Shown: positions 54,481 through 63,761, counted from the first letter of the stretch. The stretch is 64,000 bases of DNA from Tenacibaculum tangerinum (GCF_029853675.1 NZ_CP122539.1:186001-250000); one strand, 5' to 3'. The notes: generated by a model from the sequence alone, not told the origin. Made by a program: numbers and translations.

Positions 54481-55115
54481 GTTTTTATTAGCTTTAAGTT
54501 GTTCATTTGTTTTTCAAAACCTTTAAAAGAGTGCTTTAAACTTTGTCCATAAGGTTTGGAATTCCACTCATTGTATAATTTCAAATAATTTTCCGTTTCG
54601 TTTGTACCATTTAGTTCGTCAGTCCATTTCAATGCGCACATCACACCAGTTTGGTCAAAGTGCAAGTCTTTTCGAATAAGATAATACTCAAGATACCGTT
54701 TTAGATATTGAATTCCCCTTTTTGTATTAAATGTCGCCAATGCTAAACAGTAACCATTTCCAGCGTAACAAACTTGACTTTTTAAAAGGTGAATTCCGAT
54801 TATTTCTTCAACGCTTTTCAGTTCCAATATTGAAGCAAAGTAGGCTCCTACAATTCTTGTTCGCCAATTAAAATCGCCAAGTAATTTTTTAACAACTTCG
54901 GTATTTAATTCAGCACGTATTGGTTTAAGATTTTGGTTGAATTTCTCCGAGTTATTTATTCCGAACATATAGAATGGGACGCACCATTTTTTGATAAATT
55001 CAGCCGTTATTTCTGTTTCATTCGAGTAATGTTTTAATTCAGCAAATGGACTTGAATGTCTAACTGTTGCTCCAGCAGAATGTAATTCAATTTGTTTTTT
55101 AGTTTTTTCGTCCAT
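54474..55115 (-). CDS. Cassette T: DUF6000-like protein, first cassette
   Basis: About 213 residues from ATG at 55115 (MDEKTKKQIELHSAG). An upstream TTG could add four residues. The segment LGDFNWRTRIVGAYFASI and SQVCYAGNGYCLALATFN match my memory of DUF6000, a helical family of unknown role. It is the cassette next to the recombinase, hence expected to be the most recently gained if the system works like an integron. Confidence 0.75.
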   Translation of the reverse strand: MDEKTKKQIELHSAGATVRHSSPFAELKHYSNETEITAEFIKKWCVPFYMFGINNSEKFNQNLKPIRAELNTEVVKKLLGDFNWRTRIVGAYFASILELKSVEEIIGIHLLKSQVCYAGNGYCLALATFNTKRGIQYLKRYLEYYLIRKDLHFDQTGVMCALKWTDELNGTNETENYLKLYNEWNSKPYGQSLKHSFKGFEKQMNNLKLIKTA

Positions 55116-55129
55116 TTTGTGGTTCAAAT

Positions 55130-55245
55130 TGCGTAGAACTTGTTTATATAAATACCTTTAGCACTCTTATACAACCTATTTGGAGGTATAAAGATACTTT
55201 TTGTGAATTTTTAGTGCTTTTATTTTTAATAAAAATACTGTTTTT
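55130..55245 (-). other. Candidate primary recombination site (attI-like region)
   Basis: The first cassette joins at AAGTTCTACGCAA (55130-55141 on the complement). Upstream, between this point and the recombinase gene end, about 105 bp without a gene contain TATACCT-N6-AGGTTGTATA and AAGGTATTTATA. By analogy with integrons this is where attI would lie. No attI consensus is known for this group, so the call rests on position. Confidence 0.45.
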
Positions 55246-56330
55246 TTATAAACCATCATAAGGGTTTTTAATATTAGATAATTTATCGTTAGACACATGT
55301 GTGTAAATCATGGTTGTTTTAGGGCTTTTATGTCCTAACAATTCTTGTATATAGCGTATATCAGTACCGGCCTCTAATAATGGGTTGCAAAACTATGTCG
55401 TAGCGTGTGTAAAGTAACTCTTTTTTTTATCTTTGATTTAGCTAATGCCTTCTGTAATACTTTACGAGCACTCATGGGTGAATACTTTTTGTTGTTAAGT
55501 CCTTCGAATAAGTATTTTTTTGGTTTGTAGGTTGTATAGTACACTCGTAAAAGAGTTAAAACTGAACTTGATAGCAAGGTGTATCTGTCTTTTTTACCTT
55601 TGGCATTTTCAATACGAACTAACATTCGTTTGCTATCTATATCAGTTATTTTTACGCTCAAGGCTTCTCCAATTCTTAAACCAGCCGAATAAATAAATGC
55701 TATCAACGTTCTGTGTTTGAGGTTCTGAATAGTATCTAAAATCAACTTTATTTCTTGTAAACTCAATACTGTTGGGAGTTTTCTCTCTTTCTTAGGACGA
55801 ATTATGTGTAGCGTTTCTAAATGCATACTTTTATATTGTAAATATTTCTTAATTCCATTGATGCATTGATTCTGATAAGAAATAGATTTGTTTTCTTTAA
55901 CAATAAAGTCGTAATTAAAAAGCTCAATAACACGATGCGTATACGATATTATATTTTTGGAGTGACAATATTTTGTAAAATAAGTAACTACACTTACATA
56001 AGTGTTAACGGTATGATAACTTAATCTTTTTTGCAGTAACCAACGTTTAAACTTTTGAATATCTTTTGTTTGCTCTGAAGGAAGACTTATTAAAAAGAAA
56101 TCTTCTTTAGGCAGATTGTTTTGGAAATTCCAAGGAGATTTTTGTAAATGTTGTATGCTAATACCCACGTTCTCTTTTGTGTACGGTAGGTAAAAAGCAC
56201 GATGTGTTTGACTCCAGTTTATGTCTGGTAGTTTCTTTACATATTCCTTAATCATAACATCGTACTGAAACTCAAAAGCTATTTGTTTCTTGGCTTTATG
56301 TCGAATTAAGGTAAGTGTAATTGTTTTCAT
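55246..56330 (-). pseudogene. Tyrosine recombinase next to the array, frameshifted before the catalytic Tyr
   Basis: About 361 codons if one base is restored. An N-terminal extension (about 1-85), a SAM-like core-binding domain (about 90-170) and the catalytic domain follow. Catalytic residues: Arg219 in SAGLRIGEAL, Lys in NAKGKKDRY, HTLRH (His308, Arg311), and after the break LLGHK and the tyrosine in TTMIYTHVS. The frame stops at 55374 right after HSFATH. Insertion of one T (CATT to CATTT near 55380) restores [19 protein letters not shown] to the end. The IntI-specific segment between the Lys and HxxR motifs is missing. Transcribed in the same direction as the cassettes. Confidence 0.88.
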
Positions 56331-56371
56331 AGCTTCGTAAAGATATGAAAAATATTTTGAGTATAAGCACT

Positions 56372-58618
56372 TTATTTTTTCGCTCGTTCTACCAACTCTA
56401 ATTGTTCAATTTTAGCTTCGGTAGTAAATAGACCGTAATTGATAAACGCTTTTTTCTTCTCTATTTTATCAATCGTACCCACGGCATTACCGTCGATTAA
56501 ACGGACTCTGTCGTTTACTTTAAACACATAAGCTGCCCTTTCTTTGGCTATTTTTTCGGCTTCTTTTTTCTTTTCTTCACGAACTTTAACCACTTTTTGC
56601 AACACTTCTTTTTCTACTTTTTGAATAGCTTCTTGTTGCTTTTGTGCGGCAACTTTTTCTTGTTTCTTTTCTGTTTTGGTTTTCTTACTAGGCGGATTTT
56701 TCTTTAAGTGCTTCGTTTTTTCAGCCGTTACCCATTTAAAAAAGTTGGTAGACAATTCTTTTTTATTGTTGGTTTGAAAGTATTTGTTTAACAATTCGTT
56801 TACCTTCCTTCCTAAAGAAAGCATGCGTTGGTTGTTGTCGTACAATTCTTGAAACCCTTCTAATTTTTCACGAATTCTCGATTCCTTTTCCTGCAGATTT
56901 TCAATATGTGCTTGTCCCTTGGATTTTTGTTCCTGTAGACTTTCCGAAGTTTTTTGCAGACGATTGCGCTCTTTTTGAAGTTTAGAAATGGTTTTATCTA
57001 AGCGAACCTTTTCTGTTTCCACACGTTTTTTTGCACGGTTAATTAAGCTATACGGAATGCCGTTTTTTTGAGCAACCTCAAAGGTGAAAGAACTCCCTGC
57101 TTGTCCGATATACAACTTATACAGCGGTTCTAAGGTACGTTCATCAAATTGCATATTGGCATTGGTTACATGTTCCAATTCGTCCGCTAACACTTTAAGA
57201 TTCGCATAGTGCGTGGTAATAATTCCGAAAGCTTTTTTCTCATAAAACTCTTCTAAGAAAATTTCAGCTAATGCACCTCCCAATTCCGGATCAGAACCTG
57301 TACCAAATTCATCAATTAAAAATAAGGTATTGTCATTACATTTTCTCAGAAAGTAACGCATGTTTTTTAGGCGATAGCTATACGTACTCAACTGATTTTC
57401 GATGGATTGGTTGTCGCCAATATCTGTTAAAATAGTACCGAAAAGAGTGGTTTCACTACGTTCGTGTACAGGAATTAACAAGCCGCTTTGCAACATTACC
57501 TGTAGCAAACCAACCGTTTTTAAGGTAATGCTTTTTCCCCCTGCATTCGGACCCGAAATCACAATGATTTGTTGTTGCTCGTTTAACTTAATGGTTTGTG
57601 AAACGGTGGTTATCTGCTTGTCCTTATTTTTTTGCCAAAGAATAGGGTGGTAAGCATCTTTAAAATACAGCTTTTTTTCTTTTGTTATTTTTGGAAGTAA
57701 GCCGTTCACACGTTTGGCGTACTTTGCTTTGGCAGCCACCATATCTAGGTGCGTTAAAAAGCTAACATACGCAGTTAATAACGGAGTAAAGGGTCTTATT
57801 TCTGAAGCTAAGGCTCGTAATATGCGAACTACTTCTTGCTTTTCTTCGTACAGTAAATTTTGCAATTCTCTACTGTAAGAAAGTGTTGCTTGTGGGGCGA
57901 TGTACACAATATTCCCCGATTTCGAAGAACCCAGTAAACTTCCTTTTACCTTACGTCGGTGCATTGCCAACACTGCCAATACACGTTGGTTGTCAATCAC
58001 GGTTTCCTTAATATCGTCTAAATAGCCGCTTGCCATATTTTTGCTTAAGGCACGTGAGAAACTTTCCGAAATTTTACCTCTTACCGAGCCAATTTCTTTC
58101 CGTAATTGTTTTAGGGTTGGAGAGGCGTTGTCGGCAACTTCGCCATAGGGAGTAATAATTTTTTTAATACTATCTACAACTACTGTCGTATACTCTACCT
58201 CATCGCTGAGGGCAAATAGGCTAGGGTAGTAGGTTTGAAATTTTTTTAAGAATTTCTTTTGTTCGTTTACGGTTTCTGAAACCGTAGCTATTTTTAAGAA
58301 ACTAGCTGTTTCTAAAAAACTATTTTCGATAGCAAGTCGCTTAATTTCTTCAGAAATATCTTCAAAATAATGATTCGGAATTCGATTTTCGTTTTCAAAC
58401 GAAGCTAGGTATTCGTTTACCAAATGCAGTTCAAAAAACAAGTTCTTTTGGTTTGAAATAGGCTGAATTTGCATTGTTTTTTCTTTTCCTAAAGAAGAAA
58501 TACAATGCGTTGCAACCTGTTCTAAAACGGTTGTAAATTCTAAATCTTGAAGTGTTTTTTCTGAAATACTCGCTTTCAAATTTCTATTTTTGTTTTTTAA
58601 TCGCAGGGCGATAGCCAA
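56372..58618 (-). CDS. mutS2: MutS2 family ATPase without Smr domain
   Basis: 748 residues. The MutS-type ATPase has Walker A VISGPNAGGKSITLKT, Walker B LFLIDEFGTGSDPELG and TTHYANLK. A long coiled-coil rich in Lys/Glu (about 520-680) and a small C-terminal KOW-like barrel (VNDRVRLIDGNAVGTIDKIE) follow. The Smr nuclease domain that ends most MutS2 proteins is absent. Roles include suppressing recombination and rescuing collided ribosomes. It is the first core gene beyond the recombinase. Confidence 0.93.
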   Translation of the reverse strand: MAIALRLKNKNRNLKASISEKTLQDLEFTTVLEQVATHCISSLGKEKTMQIQPISNQKNLFFELHLVNEYLASFENENRIPNHYFEDISEEIKRLAIENSFLETASFLKIATVSETVNEQKKFLKKFQTYYPSLFALSDEVEYTTVVVDSIKKIITPYGEVADNASPTLKQLRKEIGSVRGKISESFSRALSKNMASGYLDDIKETVIDNQRVLAVLAMHRRKVKGSLLGSSKSGNIVYIAPQATLSYSRELQNLLYEEKQEVVRILRALASEIRPFTPLLTAYVSFLTHLDMVAAKAKYAKRVNGLLPKITKEKKLYFKDAYHPILWQKNKDKQITTVSQTIKLNEQQQIIVISGPNAGGKSITLKTVGLLQVMLQSGLLIPVHERSETTLFGTILTDIGDNQSIENQLSTYSYRLKNMRYFLRKCNDNTLFLIDEFGTGSDPELGGALAEIFLEEFYEKKAFGIITTHYANLKVLADELEHVTNANMQFDERTLEPLYKLYIGQAGSSFTFEVAQKNGIPYSLINRAKKRVETEKVRLDKTISKLQKERNRLQKTSESLQEQKSKGQAHIENLQEKESRIREKLEGFQELYDNNQRMLSLGRKVNELLNKYFQTNNKKELSTNFFKWVTAEKTKHLKKNPPSKKTKTEKKQEKVAAQKQQEAIQKVEKEVLQKVVKVREEKKKEAEKIAKERAAYVFKVNDRVRLIDGNAVGTIDKIEKKKAFINYGLFTTEAKIEQLELVERAKK

Positions 58619-58792
58619 GGTTTTAATTCCTAGAGGTATGCCTTTAGATAGTTAATTTGTCACTTCGTGTGAATTTTCGAGGAACAAACAAATTTACATC
58701 GAGAAGTACGAAACTCTCGATACAATTTTCTTTCCTTTGTAAGAAAATCACTCGGACTGACAGAAATTTTGAGACCACAAAAATAACAAACA

Positions 58793-59458
58793 ATGCAAGT
58801 AAAAATTAACGATAGCTGGAAAAATATTTTACAACCCGAATTTGAGAAACCGTATTTTGAAAATTTGGCGAGTTTTGTTAAAAACGAATATGCAAAGCAT
58901 ACCTGTTATCCCAAGGGTTCTGCTATTTTTGCTGCGTTTGATTTTTGTGCCTTGGATGATTTAAAAGTGGTAATTATAGGGCAAGACCCATATCACGGAC
59001 AGGGGCAGGCAAACGGACTCTGTTTTTCGGTGCACGATGGTATGGCACATCCGCCCTCGTTAATCAATATTTTTAAAGAAATTGAAACAGATATAGGGAT
59101 TCCGTATCCAGAAAGTGGCGATTTGTCGCGTTGGGCAAAGCAAGGAGTGCTATTATTAAATGCTACGTTAACGGTTAGAGCAGGCGAGGCAGGGAGTCAT
59201 CAAAAACAGGGCTGGGAGCAATTTACCGATGCGGTGATTCAGAAAATATCTTTGGAAAAAGACAATGTAGTATTTTTATTATGGGGTGGTTTTGCAAAGC
59301 AAAAGGCAAAATTAATTGATAAAAGCAAGCATCATATTTTAACTTCTGGGCATCCTTCACCCTTAAGTGCCAATCGTGGTTATTGGTTTGGAAACAAACA
59401 TTTTTCTAAAACGAATTCTTTTTTACAAAGTATTGGTGAAACCACGATTCAGTGGTGA
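58793..59458 (+). CDS. ung: Uracil-DNA glycosylase, family 1
   Basis: 221 residues, full length. The water-activating Asp is in VIIGQDPYHGQGQANGL and the leucine loop is in SGHPSPLSANR. It removes uracil from DNA. It is divergent from mutS2 with a 174-bp gap that contains a near-palindrome (AACTCTCGATACAA region) but no gene. Confidence 0.97.
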   Translation: MQVKINDSWKNILQPEFEKPYFENLASFVKNEYAKHTCYPKGSAIFAAFDFCALDDLKVVIIGQDPYHGQGQANGLCFSVHDGMAHPPSLINIFKEIETDIGIPYPESGDLSRWAKQGVLLLNATLTVRAGEAGSHQKQGWEQFTDAVIQKISLEKDNVVFLLWGGFAKQKAKLIDKSKHHILTSGHPSPLSANRGYWFGNKHFSKTNSFLQSIGETTIQW

Positions 59459-59487
59459 TTTTAAATGTAATAACGTGAGTTGGGAGT

Positions 59488-59760
59488 AACATATAAAACT
59501 GAATTACCTAAAATCAATAGGGTGTCATGTCGATAGAACGAAGTATGATACGATTTATGGTTTATTATTTCGCATTGAAAGCCTTTATCACATCGAAACA
59601 AAACGTCATTACGAACAAAACGCAGTCGAGTGACGTAATCTCATGAATACGAGTAACTCGAAGTCTTAAAATAGCTCACACCCAAAAGAGGTAACGGTAA
59701 TCAAAGACAGATTGCTTCGTTCCTCCTTCCTCGCAATGACCATACTAAAAATCTTATTAC
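59488..59760. repeat. Dispersed intergenic repeats between ung and secA
   Basis: The 500-bp gap 59459-59958 holds a second copy of the repeat near 19412 (AAACTGAATTACCTAAAATC onward) and REP-like pieces common in Flavobacteria (CGTCATTACGAAC, GATTGCTTCGTTCCTC, CTCGCAATGAC). No convincing gene; a short frame near 59770-59895 with KTYYNFEGERK may be a relic. Confidence 0.65.
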
Positions 59761-59902
59761 AAGCAAAAATGGCAAAAGAACTAGAATCTGATGTTGTTGT
59801 AAGTAACTGATATCTATAACGCCAATGGTAACTGACAGTAGACGGAAAAATTATTCGTAAAACGTATTACAATTTTGAAGGTGAGCGAAAGTTACAAAAT
59901 AG

Positions 59903-59929
59903 AAAAGAGCGCAAAATTTGCGCTCTTTT
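59903..59929 (-). terminator. Terminator downstream of secA (bidirectional)
   Basis: AAAAGAGCGCAAA / ATTTGCGCTCTTTT, a perfect 13-bp inverted repeat with A/T tracts on both sides, 30 bp past the secA stop on the minus strand. Confidence 0.92.
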
Positions 59930-59958
59930 TATATCTAAAATCCAGTTTCTAAAAAAGA

Positions 59959-62900
59959 TTATTTATTGTATAATACCCAAGTTCCTTTTTCTAATAAAGG
60001 AATTGCTTGTTTGTATTTTACTTCTTTCTCTTCGCCAGACATTACATTCTTGATAGTCACTTTTTCGTTACGACCAATTTTTGGTTGTTCGCGTACGATT
60101 GTTTCTACCACTTGTTGTTCTTGTGTTTGTTGGTTACGTGCGTTGCTAATAGCCCTTTGCGTTGAGTTTTGTACTTCGTCTTTACGTAAATCTAATTGCT
60201 CACGTTTTTGTTCACGAGCTTCTGATACTTGTGAAGCTTCTTGGCTTGGCAACTGTCCTTTAAACAAGAACGACAACACTTCTTTGTTAATTTTATCTAT
60301 AGTTGCTTGAAACAATTCAAAAGCTTCAAACTTATAAATTAACAACGGATCTTTTTGCTCGTAGGTAGCATTTTGAACGGTTTGTTTCAACTCGTCCATT
60401 TTACGTAAGTGATCTTTCCAGTTTTCATCAATAATCGCTAAGGTGATGTTTTTTTCAAAATCGTCTACTAATGATTTTCCTTCGCTTTCGTAGGCTTCTT
60501 TTAAGTTGGTAACTACTTGTAGTGTTTTAGTACCATCGGTAAAAGGAACAACGATACGTTCGTAACGATCGCCTTCATTTTCATACACATTTTTAATAAC
60601 AGGAAAAGCATTGCTTGCATTTCTTTCCGCATCGTTTTTATAATTCTCGGTTACAATCGTGTATAGCTTATCGATTAATTCTTGCTCTGTTGCTTTGTTG
60701 AATTCTTCTTCGGAAAAAGGAGAGGTCATAGAAGAAAAACGAATCAATTCAAATTCAAAATTTTGAAAATCGTTGGCTTCTTTATTTTGTCGTACAATTG
60801 AATCGCAGGTATCGTAAATCATGTTTGCAATATCAATTTGCAAACGTTTTCCGTCGAGTGCATGACGACGACGTTTGTACACAAACTCACGTTGTGCGTT
60901 CATAATATCATCGTACTCTAATAAACGTTTACGAATACCAAAGTTGTTTTCTTCTACTTTCTTTTGTGCTCTTTCAATAGATTTAGAAATCATCGAATGC
61001 TGAATTACTTCGCCTTCTTTTAATCCCATTCTATCCATCATCTTTGCAATTCTTTCCGAACCGAATAAGCGCATTAAGTTATCGTCTAAAGCTACGTAGA
61101 ATTGAGAAGAACCAACATCTCCCTGACGACCAGCACGACCACGCAACTGGCGGTCTACACGACGAGAATCATGACGCTCTGTACCAATAATTGCCAAACC
61201 TCCTGCTGCTTTTACTTCGTTCGATAGTTTAATATCGGTACCACGACCTGCCATGTTGGTTGCAATCGTTACTACACCTGGTTTACCTGCTTCAGCAACA
61301 ACATCTGCTTCTTTTTTGTGTAGTTTTGCGTTTAAGATATTGTGAGGAATTTTACGTATTTGTAACATTCTTCCTAATAATTCAGAGATTTCAACCGAAG
61401 TTGTACCTACCAATACAGGTCTTCCTGCTTCTACTAATTTTACAATATCTTCAATTACTGCGTTGTATTTTTCACGCGTAGTTTTGTATACTAAATCTTG
61501 CTTATCGTCTCTTTGAATTGGTTTGTTGGTTGGAATTTCAACCACATCTAATTTATAGATTTCCCAGAACTCGCCTGCTTCTGTAATTGCCGTACCCGTC
61601 ATACCCGCTAATTTGCGGTACATTCTAAAGTAATTTTGTAAGGTAACGGTTGCAAAGGTTTGGGTAGCATCTTCAATCTTTACATTTTCTTTTGCTTCGA
61701 TGGCTTGGTGTAATCCGTCAGAGTAACGACGACCGTCCATAATACGACCTGTTTGCTCATCAACAATCATTACTTTGTTATCCATCACCACGTACTCTAC
61801 ATCTTTTTCAAAAACAGTATAGGCTTTTAAAAGTTGATTCATGGTGTGAATGCGTTCACTTTTCACACTAAATTCACGATACAATTCTTCTTTTTGATTT
61901 GCTTTTTCTTCAGGAGTAGCCTCGCTATTGTCTATTTGACCTACTTTTACACTGATATCTGGAAGTACAAAGAACGTATCGTTTTTAGTTATTTCAGAAA
62001 GGTGAGCAATACCTTTGTCGGTTAAGTCGATTTGATTGTTTTTTTCTTCAATAGTAAACCATAGCTCAGCATCTACTTCAGGCATCAGCTTATTGTTGTC
62101 TTGCATGTAGAAGTTTTCAGTCTTTTGAAGAATTTGCTTCACACCTTCTTGAGATAAGAATTTTATTAAGGCTTTGTTCTTAGGAAGACCTCTATACACT
62201 CGTAACAATAAGAAACCACCTTCTTTGGTGTCTCCTTCTTTAATTAAACGTTTGGCTTCTGCTAAGACTCCTACCAAATACTTATTTTGAAGAGTAACCA
62301 AATCAGCTACCAAAGGTTTTAATTCGTTAAATTCATGTCGATCACCTTGTGGCACGGGTCCTGAAATAATTAACGGAGTACGAGCATCATCAATCAACAC
62401 AGAATCGACCTCATCGATAATAGCGTAGTTGGGTGCTCGTTGTACCAAGTCTTTTTTAGAGTTTGCCATGTTATCACGCAAGTAATCGAAACCAAATTCA
62501 TTGTTGGTTCCGTAGGTAATATCGGCATTATAAGCTGCTCTACGTGCTTCGGAATTTGGCTGATGAAAATCAATACAGTCTGTACTCAATCCGTGGAATT
62601 CAAAAATAGGAGCCATCCAAGCGCGGTCACGTTTTGCTAGGTAGTCGTTTACAGTAACTACGTGTACACCGTTACCCGTTAAAGCGTTTAAGTATACAGG
62701 TAGGGTAGAAACTAATGTTTTACCCTCACCAGTCATCATTTCGGCAATTTTACCTTGGTGCAATACCGATCCACCGATTAACTGAACGTCGTAGTGAATC
62801 ATATCCCAAATAACTTCTTTACCTGTGGCATCCCAAGAATTAGCCCAAAAAGCTTTATCGTCTTCTAAAGTTATATGTTCTCTAATAGCTGATAATTCTC

Positions 62901-63309
62901 TATCATAAGGAGTGGCAGTTACCTCTAATTCGGTACTGTTGGTAAAACGTTTTGCTGTTTCTTTTACCACGGCAAAAGCTTCAGGCATAATATCTAATAA
63001 CACAGCTTCCGATGCTTCGTAAGCCTCGTCTTTTAATCGATCGATTTCAGCATAAATTTCTTCTTGACGATCGATGTCTGTGTTTTTAGCTTCTTCTTCA
63101 AGTTCAGCTATCTTATCGTTAAACGATTGTATGGCATCTTTAATTTTCGATTTAAATTCAACTGTTTTTGCCCGTAATTCATCGTTTGACAAATTGCTTA
63201 GTGAATTTTCAAAAGATCGTACCTTTTCGACGATCGGTTGTAGTGATTTTAGGTCTTTTTGTTGTTTGTCGCCAACAAATAGTTTTATAATCGAATTTAA
63301 AACGCTCAT
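59959..63309 (-). CDS. secA: Preprotein translocase ATPase SecA
   Basis: 1116 residues; drives Sec export at the inner membrane. Walker A is EMMTGEGKTLVS, the DEAD-type box is IIDEVDSVLIDDART, motif VI includes DRQLRGRAGRQGD. It is longer than E. coli SecA (901) because of inserts in the nucleotide-binding and helical regions, usual in Bacteroidota. The C-terminal zinc-binding Cys motif is absent; the protein ends in a small KNVMSGEEKEVKYK domain instead. Monocistronic, ending in a strong terminator. Confidence 0.97.
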   Translation of the reverse strand: MSVLNSIIKLFVGDKQQKDLKSLQPIVEKVRSFENSLSNLSNDELRAKTVEFKSKIKDAIQSFNDKIAELEEEAKNTDIDRQEEIYAEIDRLKDEAYEASEAVLLDIMPEAFAVVKETAKRFTNSTELEVTATPYDRELSAIREHITLEDDKAFWANSWDATGKEVIWDMIHYDVQLIGGSVLHQGKIAEMMTGEGKTLVSTLPVYLNALTGNGVHVVTVNDYLAKRDRAWMAPIFEFHGLSTDCIDFHQPNSEARRAAYNADITYGTNNEFGFDYLRDNMANSKKDLVQRAPNYAIIDEVDSVLIDDARTPLIISGPVPQGDRHEFNELKPLVADLVTLQNKYLVGVLAEAKRLIKEGDTKEGGFLLLRVYRGLPKNKALIKFLSQEGVKQILQKTENFYMQDNNKLMPEVDAELWFTIEEKNNQIDLTDKGIAHLSEITKNDTFFVLPDISVKVGQIDNSEATPEEKANQKEELYREFSVKSERIHTMNQLLKAYTVFEKDVEYVVMDNKVMIVDEQTGRIMDGRRYSDGLHQAIEAKENVKIEDATQTFATVTLQNYFRMYRKLAGMTGTAITEAGEFWEIYKLDVVEIPTNKPIQRDDKQDLVYKTTREKYNAVIEDIVKLVEAGRPVLVGTTSVEISELLGRMLQIRKIPHNILNAKLHKKEADVVAEAGKPGVVTIATNMAGRGTDIKLSNEVKAAGGLAIIGTERHDSRRVDRQLRGRAGRQGDVGSSQFYVALDDNLMRLFGSERIAKMMDRMGLKEGEVIQHSMISKSIERAQKKVEENNFGIRKRLLEYDDIMNAQREFVYKRRRHALDGKRLQIDIANMIYDTCDSIVRQNKEANDFQNFEFELIRFSSMTSPFSEEEFNKATEQELIDKLYTIVTENYKNDAERNASNAFPVIKNVYENEGDRYERIVVPFTDGTKTLQVVTNLKEAYESEGKSLVDDFEKNITLAIIDENWKDHLRKMDELKQTVQNATYEQKDPLLIYKFEAFELFQATIDKINKEVLSFLFKGQLPSQEASQVSEAREQKREQLDLRKDEVQNSTQRAISNARNQQTQEQQVVETIVREQPKIGRNEKVTIKNVMSGEEKEVKYKQAIPLLEKGTWVLYNK

Positions 63310-63391
63310 TTGTAAAATATTGTTTTGTAGTTAATTAAGTTGTTTTTAATTAACCGTTTTTTTGTTTTTTATTGGGTGCTCAAAAGTAAGC

Positions 63392-63421
63392 AAAAAAAAA
63401 GCCTCTGTATAAGAGACTTTT
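63392..63421 (-). terminator. Terminator of the DUF2795 gene
   Basis: On the minus strand AAGTCTCT-TATAC-AGAGGCTT (8 bp, one G-T pair) is followed by nine T, 17 bp past the stop. Confidence 0.85.
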
Positions 63422-63438
63422 TATAAATTTTATTTTTT

Positions 63439-63660
63439 TTAGTATTCATCTTCATTCCAAAGATAATCTTCTTCTGTAGGATAATCTGGCCATATTTCTA
63501 TAATAGAATCGTATGCCTCACCTTCATCTTCGATATCTTGTAAGTTTTCTACCACTTCTAAGGGTGCTCCAGTACGAATAGCATAATCAATTAATTCGTC
63601 TTTGGTGGCTGGCCAGGGCGCATCTGCTAAATACGATGCTAATTCAAGTGTCCAATACAT
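63439..63660 (-). CDS. DUF2795 domain protein
   Basis: 73 residues. The DUF2795 pattern is visible (LELASYLADAPWPATKDELI, TGAPLEVVENLQDIED), followed by an acidic tail with WPDYPTEEDYLW. The domain is an SpoVT/AbrB-unrelated small helical fold of unknown function, conserved in Flavobacteria. It is monocistronic. Confidence 0.9.
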   Translation of the reverse strand: MYWTLELASYLADAPWPATKDELIDYAIRTGAPLEVVENLQDIEDEGEAYDSIIEIWPDYPTEEDYLWNEDEY

Positions 63661-63761
63661 TTCTATATCTGTTTAAGTAAGATTTTTCGCAAAAATAATT
63701 TTTTTTTGTAAAAAGTCAAGTTTTTTTTCAAAAATGTGAATTCAATAATTAAAGAACTTAG

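Larger units (their letters stand above)
27567..55139 (-). other. Integron-like gene cassette array (about 20 cassettes)
   Basis: All recognisable genes lie on the minus strand, each normally followed at its 3' end by an imperfect palindromic attC-like site. Reading the plus strand, every cassette opens with GTT plus a variable 6-8 base box and closes with the reverse complement of that box. Examples: GTTAGCTTGC / GCAAGCTAAC, GTTATAGCCA / TGGCTATAAC, GTTAGGTGTA / TACACCTAAC, GTTCTACGCA / TGCGTAGAAC. Neighbouring cassettes have different boxes. This is the signature of integron insertion at G^TT. The array begins beside a tyrosine recombinase gene and ends in element remnants next to acs. Stops often fall within a few bases of, or inside, the site. 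Confidence 0.85.

Noticed and set aside
27567..56330. Prophage or integrative conjugative element
   Set aside because: No phage structural, replication or conjugation genes; the only recombinase sits at one end and all inserts follow the cassette pattern.
59769..59900. Possible small gene with KTYYNFEGERK before secA
   Set aside because: Interrupted by a stop and no family recognised; more likely a relic.
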